The notes beneath the pieces were generated by a model. The model had not been told where the DNA came from and ran no database searches. It worked only from the letters and a program-made list of their open reading frames with translations. This document shows, piece by piece, positions 1 through 10,130 of a stretch of DNA of 64,000 nt (its first letter is position 1; each line of letters opens with the position of its first letter). The DNA comes from Gautieria morchelliformis (Eukaryota > Basidiomycota > Agaricomycetes > Gomphales > Gomphaceae), in assembly GCA_015179125.1 (NCBI GenBank), contig WHVA01000138.1, positions 124,001-188,000 on the forward strand, in the 5' to 3' direction. The position numbers were made by a program, and so were the translations under genes.

Positions 1-1165
1 TCCACCACATAATGCTCTTCCCCATCTAGGATTTCTGGCAGAGGTGGCGGACGAGCCCTCCAGTGTGGAATTGGATCCTCCGGTGCCGGGAGCAACCTCA
101 CTATGTTGAAGACGGGGTGGAGGCAGCACAAGGAGTTCAGAAGTTGTTAGAGGCGGCATGTGTTCTGTCCAACCTTCCGCATCACTGTGAAGTGCCCAAG
201 GTAGTGGTGGGCAAGCTTCTGTGAAGGGTGGGTGGTGCGGATGTCACTTGCATCTAAATATACCTTGTCTCCGACTTGGTACTCCAGGGCAGGAACCCAG
301 CATTGGTTGTAGTACCTTGCCATGTTGCCTTTGGCCTTCGCAAGGGCAGACTTGGCTTCCGAAAGGGTGGAGTCCATGTGGTCTTGGAACTTGTTGACTG
401 TCTCGAGTCGGCACTCTGCCTGGCGTGGCTCCAAGCCCATCCGTGGGTGTCATCCAGAGTCGAGCATGAAGGGCGTCTGCTGCATGGCAGAATGTACATG
501 GTTGTTGTATTGAAATTCTGCCAGTGGAAGTAGTTCATCCCAGTCATCCAGCCTCTTGTTGACTAAGAGGTGGAGGTATTGCTCTGGTTCCTTATTGACC
601 CGTTCTGTCTGTCCTTCACCCTGCGGATGGTACGCTGTGGTGGCAGCCAGCTTTATTCTGAGCAGGCGGTAGAGCTCCCATGTCAGTTCTGCGACGAACT
701 GCAGACTGCGGTCGGAAATGACTTGCTTCGGGAGCCCATGCAGCTTCCAGACATGTGTGAGGAACAAGCGGGCTGCTCTGAGGGCCATGATCGTCGTGTG
801 TGTCAGAATGAAGTGGGACATCTTGCTTACCAAGTCTACAACATTCATGATTGTGTCGTAGCCATGAGACTCTGGGAGTTGACACTGAAGGTGTCCCAGC
901 AGGATTCTGGAATTGGGAGTGGAACCAGCTCTCTGATGAGCGGATGTCACTGCGCTTTAGTCCAGAGGCAAAGGTCGCACGCCTTCACCTACTGCCCAAT
1001 GTAGCTGGACATCTGAGGCCACCAGTAGTTCCGAGCCACTAACTCCAGCATCTTCCACCTGCCAGCATGCCCTGCGACCCAGGTGTCATGGTGTTGGGAC
1101 ATGATGCAGCGGCGGAGGTCCACCCCATATGGAACATACACCTTGCCCCTGAAGTGGAGCAACCC
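1..1165 (-). pseudogene. Ty3/Gypsy integrase (element H), partial
   Basis: Read on the minus strand, this is the integrase half of a Ty3/Gypsy pol. It opens near 1165 with an H2C2-type zinc-binding segment (HHDTWVAGHAG, then NYWWPQ, then CDLC) that contains an in-frame stop near 980. The DDE core follows (VVDLVSKMSHF, ISDRSLQF, YHPQGEGQTERVNKE), then the linker (EFQYNN) and a C-terminal GPF/GPY-like part (YQVGDKVYLD, LAHHYLGHFTV), which runs off the window edge. It differs clearly from the integrase of Gypsy C. I infer that it is the distal part of the element whose RT lies at 18942-21286, with the pol segment between them lost. Integrase would insert the element cDNA, but this copy is broken. 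Confidence 0.85.
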
Positions 1166-1194
1166 ATCATGTTATGACCACTCCGCTGCCTGCA

Positions 1195-1374
1195 TGGCCT
1201 GCTGGCGAAATGCGCGAGCAGTGAATAGCGGTTTGGAGGATGGGACGAACAGCGAGTAGAGTGGACGTAGAGGAGAAGTGGTCGGTAGGTGCGGCGAACT
1301 CTGACGAAGATGCTAGGGAGTGATGAGGGGGAACATGGAGGTAGCGCGGTAGGAGAAATAAACTGGTCATGACA
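1195..1374 (-). repeat. LTR-A 5' fragment (A1)
   Basis: The first 180 bp or so of the LTR-A family lies in reverse orientation. The minus strand starts with TGTCATGACC at 1374 and matches the 5' portions of the copies at 3976, 41855 and 58107. It stops abruptly near 1195, where Gypsy H integrase sequence begins, so this is a truncated LTR at a rearranged junction. Confidence 0.75.
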
Positions 1375-1408
1375 GGCGGCACTGAATGCCGCGCCGAAGA
1401 GACTGCAT

Positions 1409-1816
1409 TCAAGCCCAGGGACATTCTGCAAGGGGAACGAGATAATCCCCACGGGCAAAGTATCGTTCGACGACAATGAATTGCCGAATGAAGGCAAGGG
1501 GCCAAGGGTGAGCAGGATCACCCTTGTCCCCTTGCCTTCGCTCTGTTAGGTCCCGCGTGCCACGGGACCGCTTTCTTTTTCCCCATCACTTTCACCGTCA
1601 GGTGAGAGCGCCTCTCCCTATGATTGTAGGGTGAGTTTGAGGATGAGTTGTTATGCGACTTGACCTCCTGGCTTCAATGTGCCAGCTTTGGATTCGGTGC
1701 CGGGGTGATCCTGCTCACCCTTGGCCCCTTGCCTTCGCTCGGCGATTCATTGTCGTCAAACGATACTTTGCCCGTGGGGATTATCTCGTTCCCCTTGCAG
1801 AATGTCCCTGGGCTTG
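1409..1816. repeat. Inverted duplication of Gypsy B protease tail
   Basis: About 115 bp at 1409-1523 on the plus strand reappears as its reverse complement at 1702-1816. Both arms carry the segment just after the protease (from the SPGTFCKG region through GKGPRVSRIT). The right arm is in the normal minus-strand context of Gypsy B and the left arm points the opposite way. The 180-bp spacer contains the adjoining Gypsy leader of pol. This is a palindromic rearrangement junction, and beyond it the rest of Gypsy B (RT to 3' LTR) is missing. Confidence 0.8.
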
Positions 1817-2300
1817 AGAAGTCCAGGGTGATGCCAAATCTCCTAAGGAACGGTGTCCCTAGGATCACGTCGTAATATTTGACGCTCGCTACATCAAAGT
1901 ATTCGTCATATGTTTCGCGACCAAATTTAATGGTTGTGTTTGTTCCATAATTAATTGTGGAATGACTGCCTATGCAGGCCAGTTGCAGTGCGATTTGCTG
2001 CTCCAGGGTGAATGTCTTCATCCCCGTGGCTCGCGTAAACTCAGGGGATAGTAGTACCCCTTCGCTCCCGCTATCCAGCAGGCAGTGGGCTTTCATGCCG
2101 TTTATTTCCCAGTACCCTGAAAGGGTACGGTTTTCATTGCGTGGGTGCATTGGCCACGTCCTATGTTTGCTTTGGTGGTGATACACCGGCTCGGCTGCCT
2201 TGTCTGGCGTGACTGGCATACGTCCCGCCGTGACTTTCATGGGGGAGTCATCTTCCAGCATGATCCTGATCGCGCTGGGCCTATAGACGGTGTCTTCTGC
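1674..2300 (-). pseudogene. Gypsy B aspartic protease region
   Basis: The minus strand encodes a retropepsin-like protease. The active-site motif is CLLDSGSEGVLL and the distal motif is DVILGTPFLRRFGI. It matches the interrupted protease of Gypsy C at 33430-34220. Upstream (toward 2300) the reading runs into solo LTR J1, so the gag-protease link is broken. Downstream it ends at a stop after NPKLAH near 1674, and the RT that should follow is replaced by the inverted duplication. Confidence 0.85.
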
Positions 2301-2772
2301 TGTCAGGGGACACCCTGTTTTCCATTTCCAGTTCCGACTCCATTTCCGACTCCCCTTACGGTTCCGATTCCATCTCCGCCTCCGCTTTCGGAAATGATTC
2401 CGCTTCTGGGAGACCTTCCACCAGTTCTGTTTGCGTTGCCAGTTCCACTCCAATTTCCGACTTCCGCTCTCGGAACAGTGTCGGAAATCAAGCGACCTGC
2501 GTAATAGGTGGCATCAAGGGTCGATCAAAGGTCAGGGAGGTCAGGGGGATGCCGGGTTGCTGGCGGGTGCCAAGTGTTGTCCCTGGCTGCGCAGCGTAGT
2601 ATAATACGGGCTTGCTGACATTGGGGGTCCTTAGACTTTTCTATTTGGATTTCCCCTTGTCAGGTGAGAATCCCCTCTCTTGTATACTCTGTTCATTTAT
2701 ACATACTTTGGATTTCCCCTTGTCAGTTGTGTGGTAGTGTGATCTCCACAACCAGCCAGGGTTGCCCTTACA
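2301..2772. mobile_element. Solo LTR J1
   Basis: A 472-bp TG..CA element (starts TGTCAGGGGACACC, ends GGTTGCCCTTACA) is flanked by the 5-bp duplication TCTGC (2296-2300 and 2773-2777). It separates the CCHC-knuckle part of Gypsy B gag from the protease; Gypsy C has no such sequence there. A second copy with its own duplication lies at 28673. The left third is rich in TTCCGA-type repeats, which explains the Arg/Trp-rich spurious reading frame over it. Confidence 0.9.
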
Positions 2773-3386
2773 TCTGCCTCTTCATCCCATTCATAATAGT
2801 GGGATGGCTCGGGGTCCCACTCTTCAGCGGGTGCATCTCTGTAATCTGGAGATTCGTTGGGTAGGGGATCACCCTCCCCGTCTTCATCAATTTGTTGAAG
2901 GGAATTTTGTACGGGATCTGCATCCGGATCCTCATTCTCGTCATCGTGCCTCACGGCCGCAGCCCGTATGCCGGACCTGAGTCGGGGGCACTCCGCCTTT
3001 TTGTGGCCAGGCTGGCCACATTCAAAGCACGTATTGCTGCTTTGATTACCACTGGGCCGATAGTTAGGTTGGACCGACGTTTTCGGCAGTGGGGCCAGTT
3101 GCAGGGACGATCCTGATGCCTGAGGCTGTTTGGCCTCAGGCGGTCATCCAGCTTGGGCTGGGTGTGGAGGCGGAGGTCACTGCGACGCTCCACTCCTCAG
3201 GAATGGGCTGGGCCTGTTCAGGCCTGTCTGTGTCACTGGTTTGCTCACTGCAAACTGGGCAGCGCTTTCTGCTCGGCATATCCCCATGTTGTATCGGGAT
3301 GCCTCAATCATGCAGGCTGTTTTGAAGAGCTGCTCTATCGAGCTGCTCTCGGGGTTATAGCCCTTTTTTAGGACTTCCTTGCGCAG
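2773..3386 (-). pseudogene. Gypsy B gag, C-terminal part with CCHC knuckle
   Basis: The minus strand continues Gag from 15200 across the Copia K insertion. It carries the end of the capsid region (KKGYNPESSSIEQLF, RYNMGICRAES) and a zinc knuckle CFECGQPGHKKAEC near 3035-2985. An acidic tail rich in Asp/Glu (around 2950-2770) follows. The same order is seen in Gypsy C at 32640-33300. Small frame breaks are present. Confidence 0.85.
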
Positions 3387-3391
3387 CGTTT

Positions 3392-3975
3392 TGTTGGAAG
3401 TACTGAGGAAATACAATACCGACATGGTGATCATAACAACACAATCCCAAACCAAAACCAACTTGTCGATATTCTTCCGAATGCACACATATTACAACAA
3501 CTTATGCCCGAGATCGCCGAACTCACGCCTGCCCACTTGATCCAACCCAATTCACGCCCCCGATTGTTCCGATATCACAGGAGCACACACCATATGCTAC
3601 TACAATCTAGAACACCTCTAAAGACCCTTCCCAAGCATGCCAAGCCCGACCCAGATGGTACACACCCCATAATCACGTGACCCAATTAAGGAACGCGACG
3701 CGTCGAGCTGACCCTGCACGCAGCTAGACCACGTCTCCTATCCATTCCCAAAGCCCGTTCCCTTTCTCTATTTTATGCTCCACACCCCAACCCAACTTGT
3801 ACAACACCCGTCGACACTCCTATCAATGGCTATGCGCCGCTCCCCACATCCCACCTTGTCTTTGTTCCCATTCCATGAATATTATAACTGCCAAGCACTA
3901 GTATCAACTGATAAATAGCTAGTCTCATGTACCATAAAATAGTAGTGAAATCCTACTCTATTTTGCTCTACATTG
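3392..3975 (+). repeat. Copia K 5' LTR, first part
   Basis: Starts TGTTGGAAGTACTG directly after CGTTT. It is colinear with the 3' LTR from its TCCCAAACC segment (3430 versus 14511) and, more distantly, with the solo LTR at 53276. The LTR is interrupted at 3975 by solo LTR A2 and resumes at 11518. Without the insertion it would be about 732 bp. Confidence 0.9.
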
Positions 3976-4222
3976 TGTCATGACCTGTCTATTTCTCTTA
4001 CCCCACTGTCTCTATGCTCCCTCTCGTCACTCCCTAGCATCTTCGCCAGAGTTCGCCACAACCACCGACCACTCCCCTTCTACGTCCACTCTACCCGCTG
4101 TTCGCCCCATTCTCTGAACCACTATTTGCTGCTCGCGCATTTCGCCAGCAGGCACGCCATCAAATACGATCGATACCATTCACCCGGCATGATGGTTCAT
4201 CATTAACCCCATCATCTTCTTA

Positions 4223-4940
4223 CACCCGTTTGCAGTACCTAAGGCGCGCGTCGGATTTGCTTCCGTTTTAGCGTGCAAACTTCGAACAACGATATCTTGC
4301 TTGATATCGCTCCGATTCGCTTGAAATTTCATATCTGAAGCTATGTGGACCATAGCTAGGGCATAGAACTAAAAAATCCGAATAAAACAAGCATTTTTTA
4401 TTTTGCATTTTGGGTGCTGAGGGGGGAACAATGTCAAGCTTAGCTTACTGTATGTAGTTCAATGCAGGTTTTAATTTTGTTTGCTACTTTGTACTAATGG
4501 TGAGAACCCACTACAGGAGAATCTCCAGAAGAGGGTGTCATAGGATTGGAGAGGAAGGGCTTAGCTTCTTCTGACATTGGATCAGTGAGATCTGACGGTA
4601 GGCGTTCATTCTCAATGTTGGATTTCCTCCTGTGTAGCATAAGCCCCGAAATCTTTGATCCCTTCCGCACCGAGTGCCAATGCACCATAAGGCAACTTCG
4701 CCGATCCTGACACGTTCTTGAGCTCGGAAACCACGGGGGCGCACGCGTATGCGGTGGGGTGAGGGGCGCGGAGGTGCTGGGGTGGGCGAGCTGGTATAGG
4801 AGGACGGTGTGGTGGGGGAGCGGGCGGCGGCGGGTGCGGGTGCGGGTGCAGGTGCGGGTGCGGGTGGGGGTGCAGGTACGGGTGCAGGTACGGGTGCAGG
4901 TACGGGTGCAGGTACGGGTGCAGGTGCGGGTGCGATTGCA
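4223..4940 (+). repeat. Left terminal inverted repeat of the Tc1 element
   Basis: Matches the reverse complement of 10725 to about 10000. About 590 bp (4223-4815) is non-repetitive and nearly identical between the arms, with only a few differences such as TAGCGTG versus TAGCACG. It then continues into a GC-rich 6/12-bp tandem array (GGTGCG/GGTGCA/GGTACG). The inner boundary is inside the array and cannot be fixed. Near-identity of the arms suggests recent activity. Confidence 0.9.
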
Positions 4941-5192
4941 GCACGGACGACACGGAGCTCATCGTGAGGAGACTGGGCATACGGTTAGCAGGGTGCGGGG
5001 GCGTCGACACACCTTGACACCCAGGGGACTCCACGCAGGGGACATGGGGGATACCGGCCCAAATGGCAGCCGGTAGAGGGACGGGAGCGCGGACGTGACA
5101 CGACTGGGCTGGCGGCCCTCGAGGCGTGCGAGGGCGTCGCCGCGGTTGGTGTTGCGGTAGCGCGTGGAGGCGCGGGACGTGGCGGTGGTCAT
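4612..5192 (-). other. Unrecognised coding-like sequence at left arm
   Basis: Minus-strand open frames run from a basic segment (TRYRNTNRGDALARLEGR, near 5160-5100) through a His/Pro repeat encoded by the GC-rich array. They end with SELKNVSGSAKLPYGALALG inside the inverted repeat. A second frame in the arm reads ENERLPSDLTDP and AKPFLSNPMTPSSGDSPVV before a stop at 4494. It could be a captured host gene end or chance coding in GC-rich DNA. I recognise no family. Confidence 0.3.
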
Positions 5193-5556
5193 TGTGAGGG
5201 TGTTGACGGTAGGAGTGATGGAGCCGCGGTCAGTTGGGGTGCGGGTGGACGACAGGAAGGAACTGCTCGTGCTTGTACGAGTAGAAGGGGCGCTTCAAGT
5301 CACAATGGTGGACTTGTAGTTGGGACGCGTGACAGCCCTTTCAGCGAGGATGTAAAGTAAGCATAAGTAGCAAACTCACCAATAAAAACGGGATAGTGGC
5401 CATTCGACACCTGAAAATTACACTTGAGTTGGGGTTCAGCATTGGGAGTAAGGGTGCAAATGCTGTCGCACGATTCATGTCATAGAATTCTTGGTCAGGG
5501 TGTGTGTTTTGGGAACTTCCGTTCTCCTTGTATGTACTACCCACACCATCGCTCAT

Positions 5557-6762
5557 ATGCCTCGCCCTGGCAACCCTAAACCTGTTCGTCACATGTACAG
5601 CAAGGATCTGCGGGATCGCGTTATACACCAAAAATTCAAGCTCAACAAGAAATCAACCGATATTGCAATTGACCTCGATATGTCACTATGTGTAGTTCAA
5701 CGCACAATCAAACTCTGGCGGGATGTTGGAGACGTCGTGGCAGAGCCAAAGCGGCTATCTCATGGGTCAAAAATGACCTCAGCTCAGAGTGAAGTAAGTA
5801 ATTCATGTCTGTGTTTAGCTGTAGCTTATTTTATTTTATAACAGTTTCTTCTTGCGCTTCTTGAACGCTCGCCCGATCTTTACCTCGATGAGCTTGTCGA
5901 AGAGCTAGAGGTGCAGCATGGTATTTTAGTAAGTATATCAACTGTCTGGAGGACGCTTCGACATCTTGGCTTGCAAAGAAAGAAAGTGAGTCATTAAATC
6001 CTCGAAGAATGACAACCTCTATATTTGTCTCCAACCCAGCTTTCACGGGCAGCCGCAGAGCGCTGTGAAGCCTCGCGGACTGCTTTCCAGTTTCGTATTG
6101 GTAGTGAACCACCGGACCGTTTGGTTTTCACAGATGAAAGCGCAATTGACCTTCGCACAACGTATAGACTAATGGGATGGGCTTACAAGGGATGTAGGCC
6201 TCGAGTGCGAGCACGTTTCCAAAGGGGCGAAAGGTAACGATTTGTGCACGGGCCTCCATTATTGTATCGCTAATATCCACTCAGATTTTCAATCCTTCCG
6301 GCGCTCTCACAAGATGGAATCATCTATAGCCATATCAAATTAGGGGCATACGATGGTCCAGAGTTCCTTGGGTTTCTGAAGGGCCTTTTAGAGGTAATGA
6401 ACCCTTACCCAGCACCACAGAGCGTTCTTGTTATGGATAACTGCGCCATTCACCACATACCTGAGGTCTCACTCTTATGTGCCCAAAGGTTTTTACCATT
6501 ATAAACTGTTTTCACTTGTGTCTAATCTTGCATTTGCAGAGGAATCAAACTGATGTATCTTCCGCCGTACTCGCCCGATCTCAACCCGATCGAAGAATCA
6601 TTCTCCTTCATCAAAGCTCACCTCAGACGTCATGGTGCCGAGTTCCGTGCATGTGTTGCAAGTAAGGAGAGGGCTGGGCTATTCATGTTTCTCTACGAGG
6701 CACTGGATCGGATTACACGCAGACATGCGCGAGGGTGGATGAAGGACTGTGGCTATCTGTAG
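5557..6762 (+). CDS. Tc1-like DD34E transposase
   Basis: Five exons (5557-5793, 5845-5985, 6040-6233, 6285-6488, 6540-6762) joined by GT-AG introns of 51-54 bp give 999 coding bases, or 332 residues, with no internal stop. An N-terminal helix-turn-helix (KDLRDRVI..STDIAIDLDMSLCVVQRTI, residues about 12-55) is followed by a second Tc1-type segment (VSISTVWRTLRHLGLQRKK). The catalytic residues are D in VFTDES, D in VLVMDNCAIHH, and E in DLNPIEESF, with 34 residues between the second D and the E. It would excise and reinsert the element through its inverted repeats at TA. Donor GTTTTT of the last intron is non-consensus but preserves the motif frame. Confidence 0.9.
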
Positions 6763-6993
6763 TGCAGTTGTACTACTGTAATGTAATTTTTTTGTTGTCA
6801 GAATGTTGAAAATTATCTGCAATGTGATGGATGATATTGGTAAACAACACTTAGTAGTGCAAAAAGTACTCATTGGCCAATTACGTGCGTCGAGTATCGT
6901 AGTATTGTGATAATTCCTACAGTGGCTACAGGATCTCATAATATTATATGCGTTACATGTGGTCTTTCCCAGCTCATCCTCTCTCTTCACCTG
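6763..6993. other. Spacer between convergent transposase and kinase genes
   Basis: AT-rich 231-bp spacer between the 3' ends of the transposase (plus) and the kinase gene (minus). It presumably holds both polyadenylation regions. I see no further gene. Confidence 0.5.
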
Positions 6994-9250
6994 TCATTTC
7001 CCCTCATTAACATAATCCCAACTCTCTGGCAGGTCTGAAAGAGATTCAAGCCCAATCGTTACATACTGCCCGTATGGCTTGGTGGCCTGTAAAGTGTACT
7101 CATCGGCGTTCACCTTAACGAAGTCTGGTGTCAGCCATTCCAGAGCAGTCTCCCGAGAAAGCGTTAACCATTGAATCAAGAGTTCGGAGAATGGCTTGAA
7201 GCCCGTGGAGAAGTTTTTCGCGGCATCCTGTTGCTTTAACCTATCAAGGAAACTTCCCCTAGCTTGTAACACAGGTAACTCGTCGGAGAGCATCGTTTGA
7301 CGGTAATTCTGTTCTAGTCGCCCGAGTGCCCCCTTGGTCTCCAGAATCTCCAGAATCGACCAAAATAAAACCCATATAAACGACTCCAGGTCATCAATTA
7401 CTTGGTGCACAACTTGCGTTCCAGAGTCCCAAGCAACAATCAGCGCCTGAGACATGAAAGGCAGCGTACCCTAGAACCATGTAAATCACAAGCCGCACAC
7501 AGCAACTAAAGACCCACCGAGCGATGCTTTGCTAATTCCCGCTTCTGATCCATCCAACGAATCACCTGGTCCCCATCGCATATGAATCCCACACATCTAG
7601 TAACTTCTCGAGTCACGGCAAAACTGAAGCAAACATAAAAAAATGAAAGGACTGATGTGAAAGACGGTACGTACTCTGCCACAGGCGGCCGCTCAGCTTC
7701 ATCCATCAGCATGACGTTCCCGACGCTTACGTCGCGGTGCAACCAGCCGTTCTTAAACAGCCCAAAATGCCCTGTCGATCACCATTATAGGTAAATCATG
7801 TCCGATGCCCTCTTCGTTCACATACCCAACATGGCGTGCACTATGCAACGCACGAGCAATCGAGGACTTTGTGCAGCTCACAGTGACGTCCCTCGGGTCT
7901 CAAAAACAGATCGCATATGTATTCGTTCGTCAGGCCTAACCCCGGCATATGGCTCTGGCGCACACGGGCAAATATGTTGCGTCATCAGGTATGAGCTTAT
8001 CCATTCCGTCCTCAACAGGGTATGAGACAAGGATGTCTGGCAGTCCAAATCCGCCCGATAACGCTCCAAACATTATGCCTTCTTCGTTATGGGTTTTCAA
8101 TGGCCATGAATCTTTCAGAATGACAGTGTCCGGCAAGAGAAAAGATATGCCTCCCTTCAACCTCAAGGGTTCTCGACCGTCAGTCTCTTTTCCAGGCTGA
8201 GAACGCGGGGGTTGGTGACTTCGTAAGTTATACCGGTGAGTGGACGAAGGTTGAGCGGGAGAACCATCGGTGGCGGTTGCATCTTCAAACCCAATTGTTA
8301 ACTACTGGCCCAGATCTCTAAACGTCAAAACGCACCCTTCTTGACCAAAAGATACACACGTGTTGCTCGTCCGCGAACGCAACGTCGGTCACAAAGTGTT
8401 TTCGAAATCTTGAATATACCCCTCTCGGGAATCGCAATGTCTGTGATGGTACGAGTAGTATCGATTCCAGCGTGGTTTGTGTCGGTCCAAGAATTAATCC
8501 CAACCACTCCGCGGACAAATCCTTTAAAGCCTCCCTCCTTCGAGAGGTCAAGTTCCGGCGTAACAACCAGACCCATGCGAGAATAAAATCCGAAGCGCAC
8601 CCCCATCGTTGCGTTGTTGAAATGGATAACAGTGACGAAGAGTCTATCCAATCGGTGTGTGAACATACAGCGGGCGTACGTGCTTGACTGCAGGATCAAA
8701 CCAGGCCAGTTCTTCTTCACCTCTATGCAAATTTCAGCCTCGTTCCATGAGAACTTCGGCTTTGAGCCTCAGCTCTCACCAACAGACTGACAACCAACAA
8801 GGTCTGGTTTTAGGGGGGAGTCTGTGTCAAGTCCTTCATCCATTTCCCGACCGTTCACGTAAAACTGAAGACCTCGGTGGATATTGCCATTCGGCAGCTT
8901 TTGGGAGGAGATGGACAGAATCTGGTTGAGTAACCACTCCAACGGCGCATAATGAGCGCTTTCTGGACCAGTGCGGCTGGGCCATTCCTTGAAAGTCTCG
9001 GTTGGGCTGTCCAGAACACGCCAGGTTTCAGTTTGGATAGGACAGCGTCGACAATTTTTTGAGCCGCCCGACAGCGCTCTTCAAGCAGAGAATTACTCTC
9101 GAATATCGCACCGGAGAACTCGCCCTTCATCAGCTTTTTCAAATCATCCTGGGTCCGAATGTGTGATTCATGAGATTTACTGGAACTGGTGCTATATGGT
9201 GTGCTCGTCATCAACGGAAGCTTGAGAGATTGGGGCGGTGTTGATGGCAT
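6994..9250 (-). CDS. FunK1-type fungal protein kinase, transposon cargo
   Basis: Minus strand, start ATG at 9250, stop at 6994. FunK1 landmarks in order: an N-terminal region (SHESHIRTQDDLKKLMKGEF); EICIEVKKNW then SSTYARCMFTHRLDRLFV (8740-8650); a glycine-rich FYSRMGLVVTPELD with FVRGVVGINSW; ISFLLPDTVILKDSWPLK (8150-8100); catalytic loop GWLHRDVSVGNVML near 7745-7700; and the C-terminal HQVIDDLESFIWVLFW block near 7400. The junction upstream of the catalytic loop splices cleanly across a 54-bp GT-AG intron. Two defects: a frame change near 9020 and an in-frame TGA near 8770. I cannot tell whether these are unrecognised introns or inactivating mutations. FunK1 enzymes are predicted Ser/Thr kinases of unknown substrate. 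Confidence 0.82.
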
Positions 9251-9580
9251 CTGGAATAACAAATATCGAGAATTAGAGGCAGACAACAAGTAAAGAACTA
9301 TGTTGTGCGAGTCTGAGAGGCAGAGCTGTTGTCAACATGCGGACAAGTCACGTGACAAGTGAACCATCTACATTCGTGCGGTGTGTTGGTGGTAGCGGCC
9401 TCAAGGTTAAATACCAATAATGTGCCGTGCGCTGCCTCAGACAGTACTAAGGCCGCCGATCTCAAATATCCATAATTCTCTAAATTGTTCCTTTTGATGT
9501 ATATAGTAAATCTAATTATTGTGTCCTACTGGCATAATTCCAGCTCGCCCACCCCAGCACCTCCGCGCCCCTCACCCCGC
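9251..9580. promoter_or_regulatory. Likely 5' region of the kinase cargo gene
   Basis: About 330 bp lies between the kinase start and the right arm. It contains GTCACGTGAC near 9349, a palindrome with a CACGTG core. No ORF of note. A 5' untranslated intron ending TTCCAG directly before the ATG is possible. Confidence 0.35.
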
Positions 9581-9599
9581 CGCGTACGCGTGCGCCCCC

Positions 9600-10130
9600 C
9601 GCGTCCTTCGCGTCGTCGCCCAACCCGTCCCCGCACCTGCGCCCGTACCTGCACCCGCACCCGCACCCGCACCCGCACCCGCCGCCGCCCGCTTCCCCAC
9701 CACCCCGTCCTCCTACACCAGCTCGCCCACCTCCGCCCCTGCGTCCTTCGCGTCGCCGCCCAACCCGTCCCTGCACCCGCACCCGCACCTGCACCCGCAC
9801 CTGCACCCGCACCCGTACCTGCACCCGCACCCGCACCTGCGCCCATACCTGCACCCGCACCCGCACCCGCCGCCGCCCGCTTCCCCACCACCCCGTCCTC
9901 CTACACCAGCTCGCCCACCTCTGCCCCCGCGTCCTTCGCGTTGCCGCCCAACCCATCCCTGCACCCGCACCTGCACCTGCACCCGCACCTGCACCCGCAT
10001 CTGCACCCGTACTTGCACCCGCACCTGTACCTGCACCCGCACCTGCACCCGCACCTGCACCCACACCCGCACCCGCACCTGCACCCGCACCTGCACCTGC
10101 ACCCGCACCCGCACCCGCTGCCGCCCGCTC
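9600..10130 (+). repeat. GC-rich 6/12-bp minisatellite in right arm
   Basis: Tandem CACCCG/CACCTG units, often paired as a 12-mer, lie in three blocks. They are separated by repeated GCCGCCCGCTTCCCCACC and CCGTCCTCC segments. In translation they give Pro/Ala, His/Pro or Arg/Thr repeats on both strands, which explains the long overlapping reading frames here. A shorter version occurs in the left arm at about 4815-4935. Confidence 0.9.

Noticed and set aside
1039..1521. 160-codon minus-strand frame spanning the LTR-A fragment and the inverted Gypsy piece
   Set aside because: It crosses a rearrangement junction between unrelated repeats and has no coding similarity to anything.
2145..2504. Plus-strand frame rich in Pro/Phe
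   Set aside because: Antisense of Gypsy B protease and solo LTR J1; the TTCCGA repeats make it open.
4612..5076. Plus-strand frame full of Arg-Val repeats opposite the His/Pro frame
   Set aside because: Same minisatellite read on the other strand.
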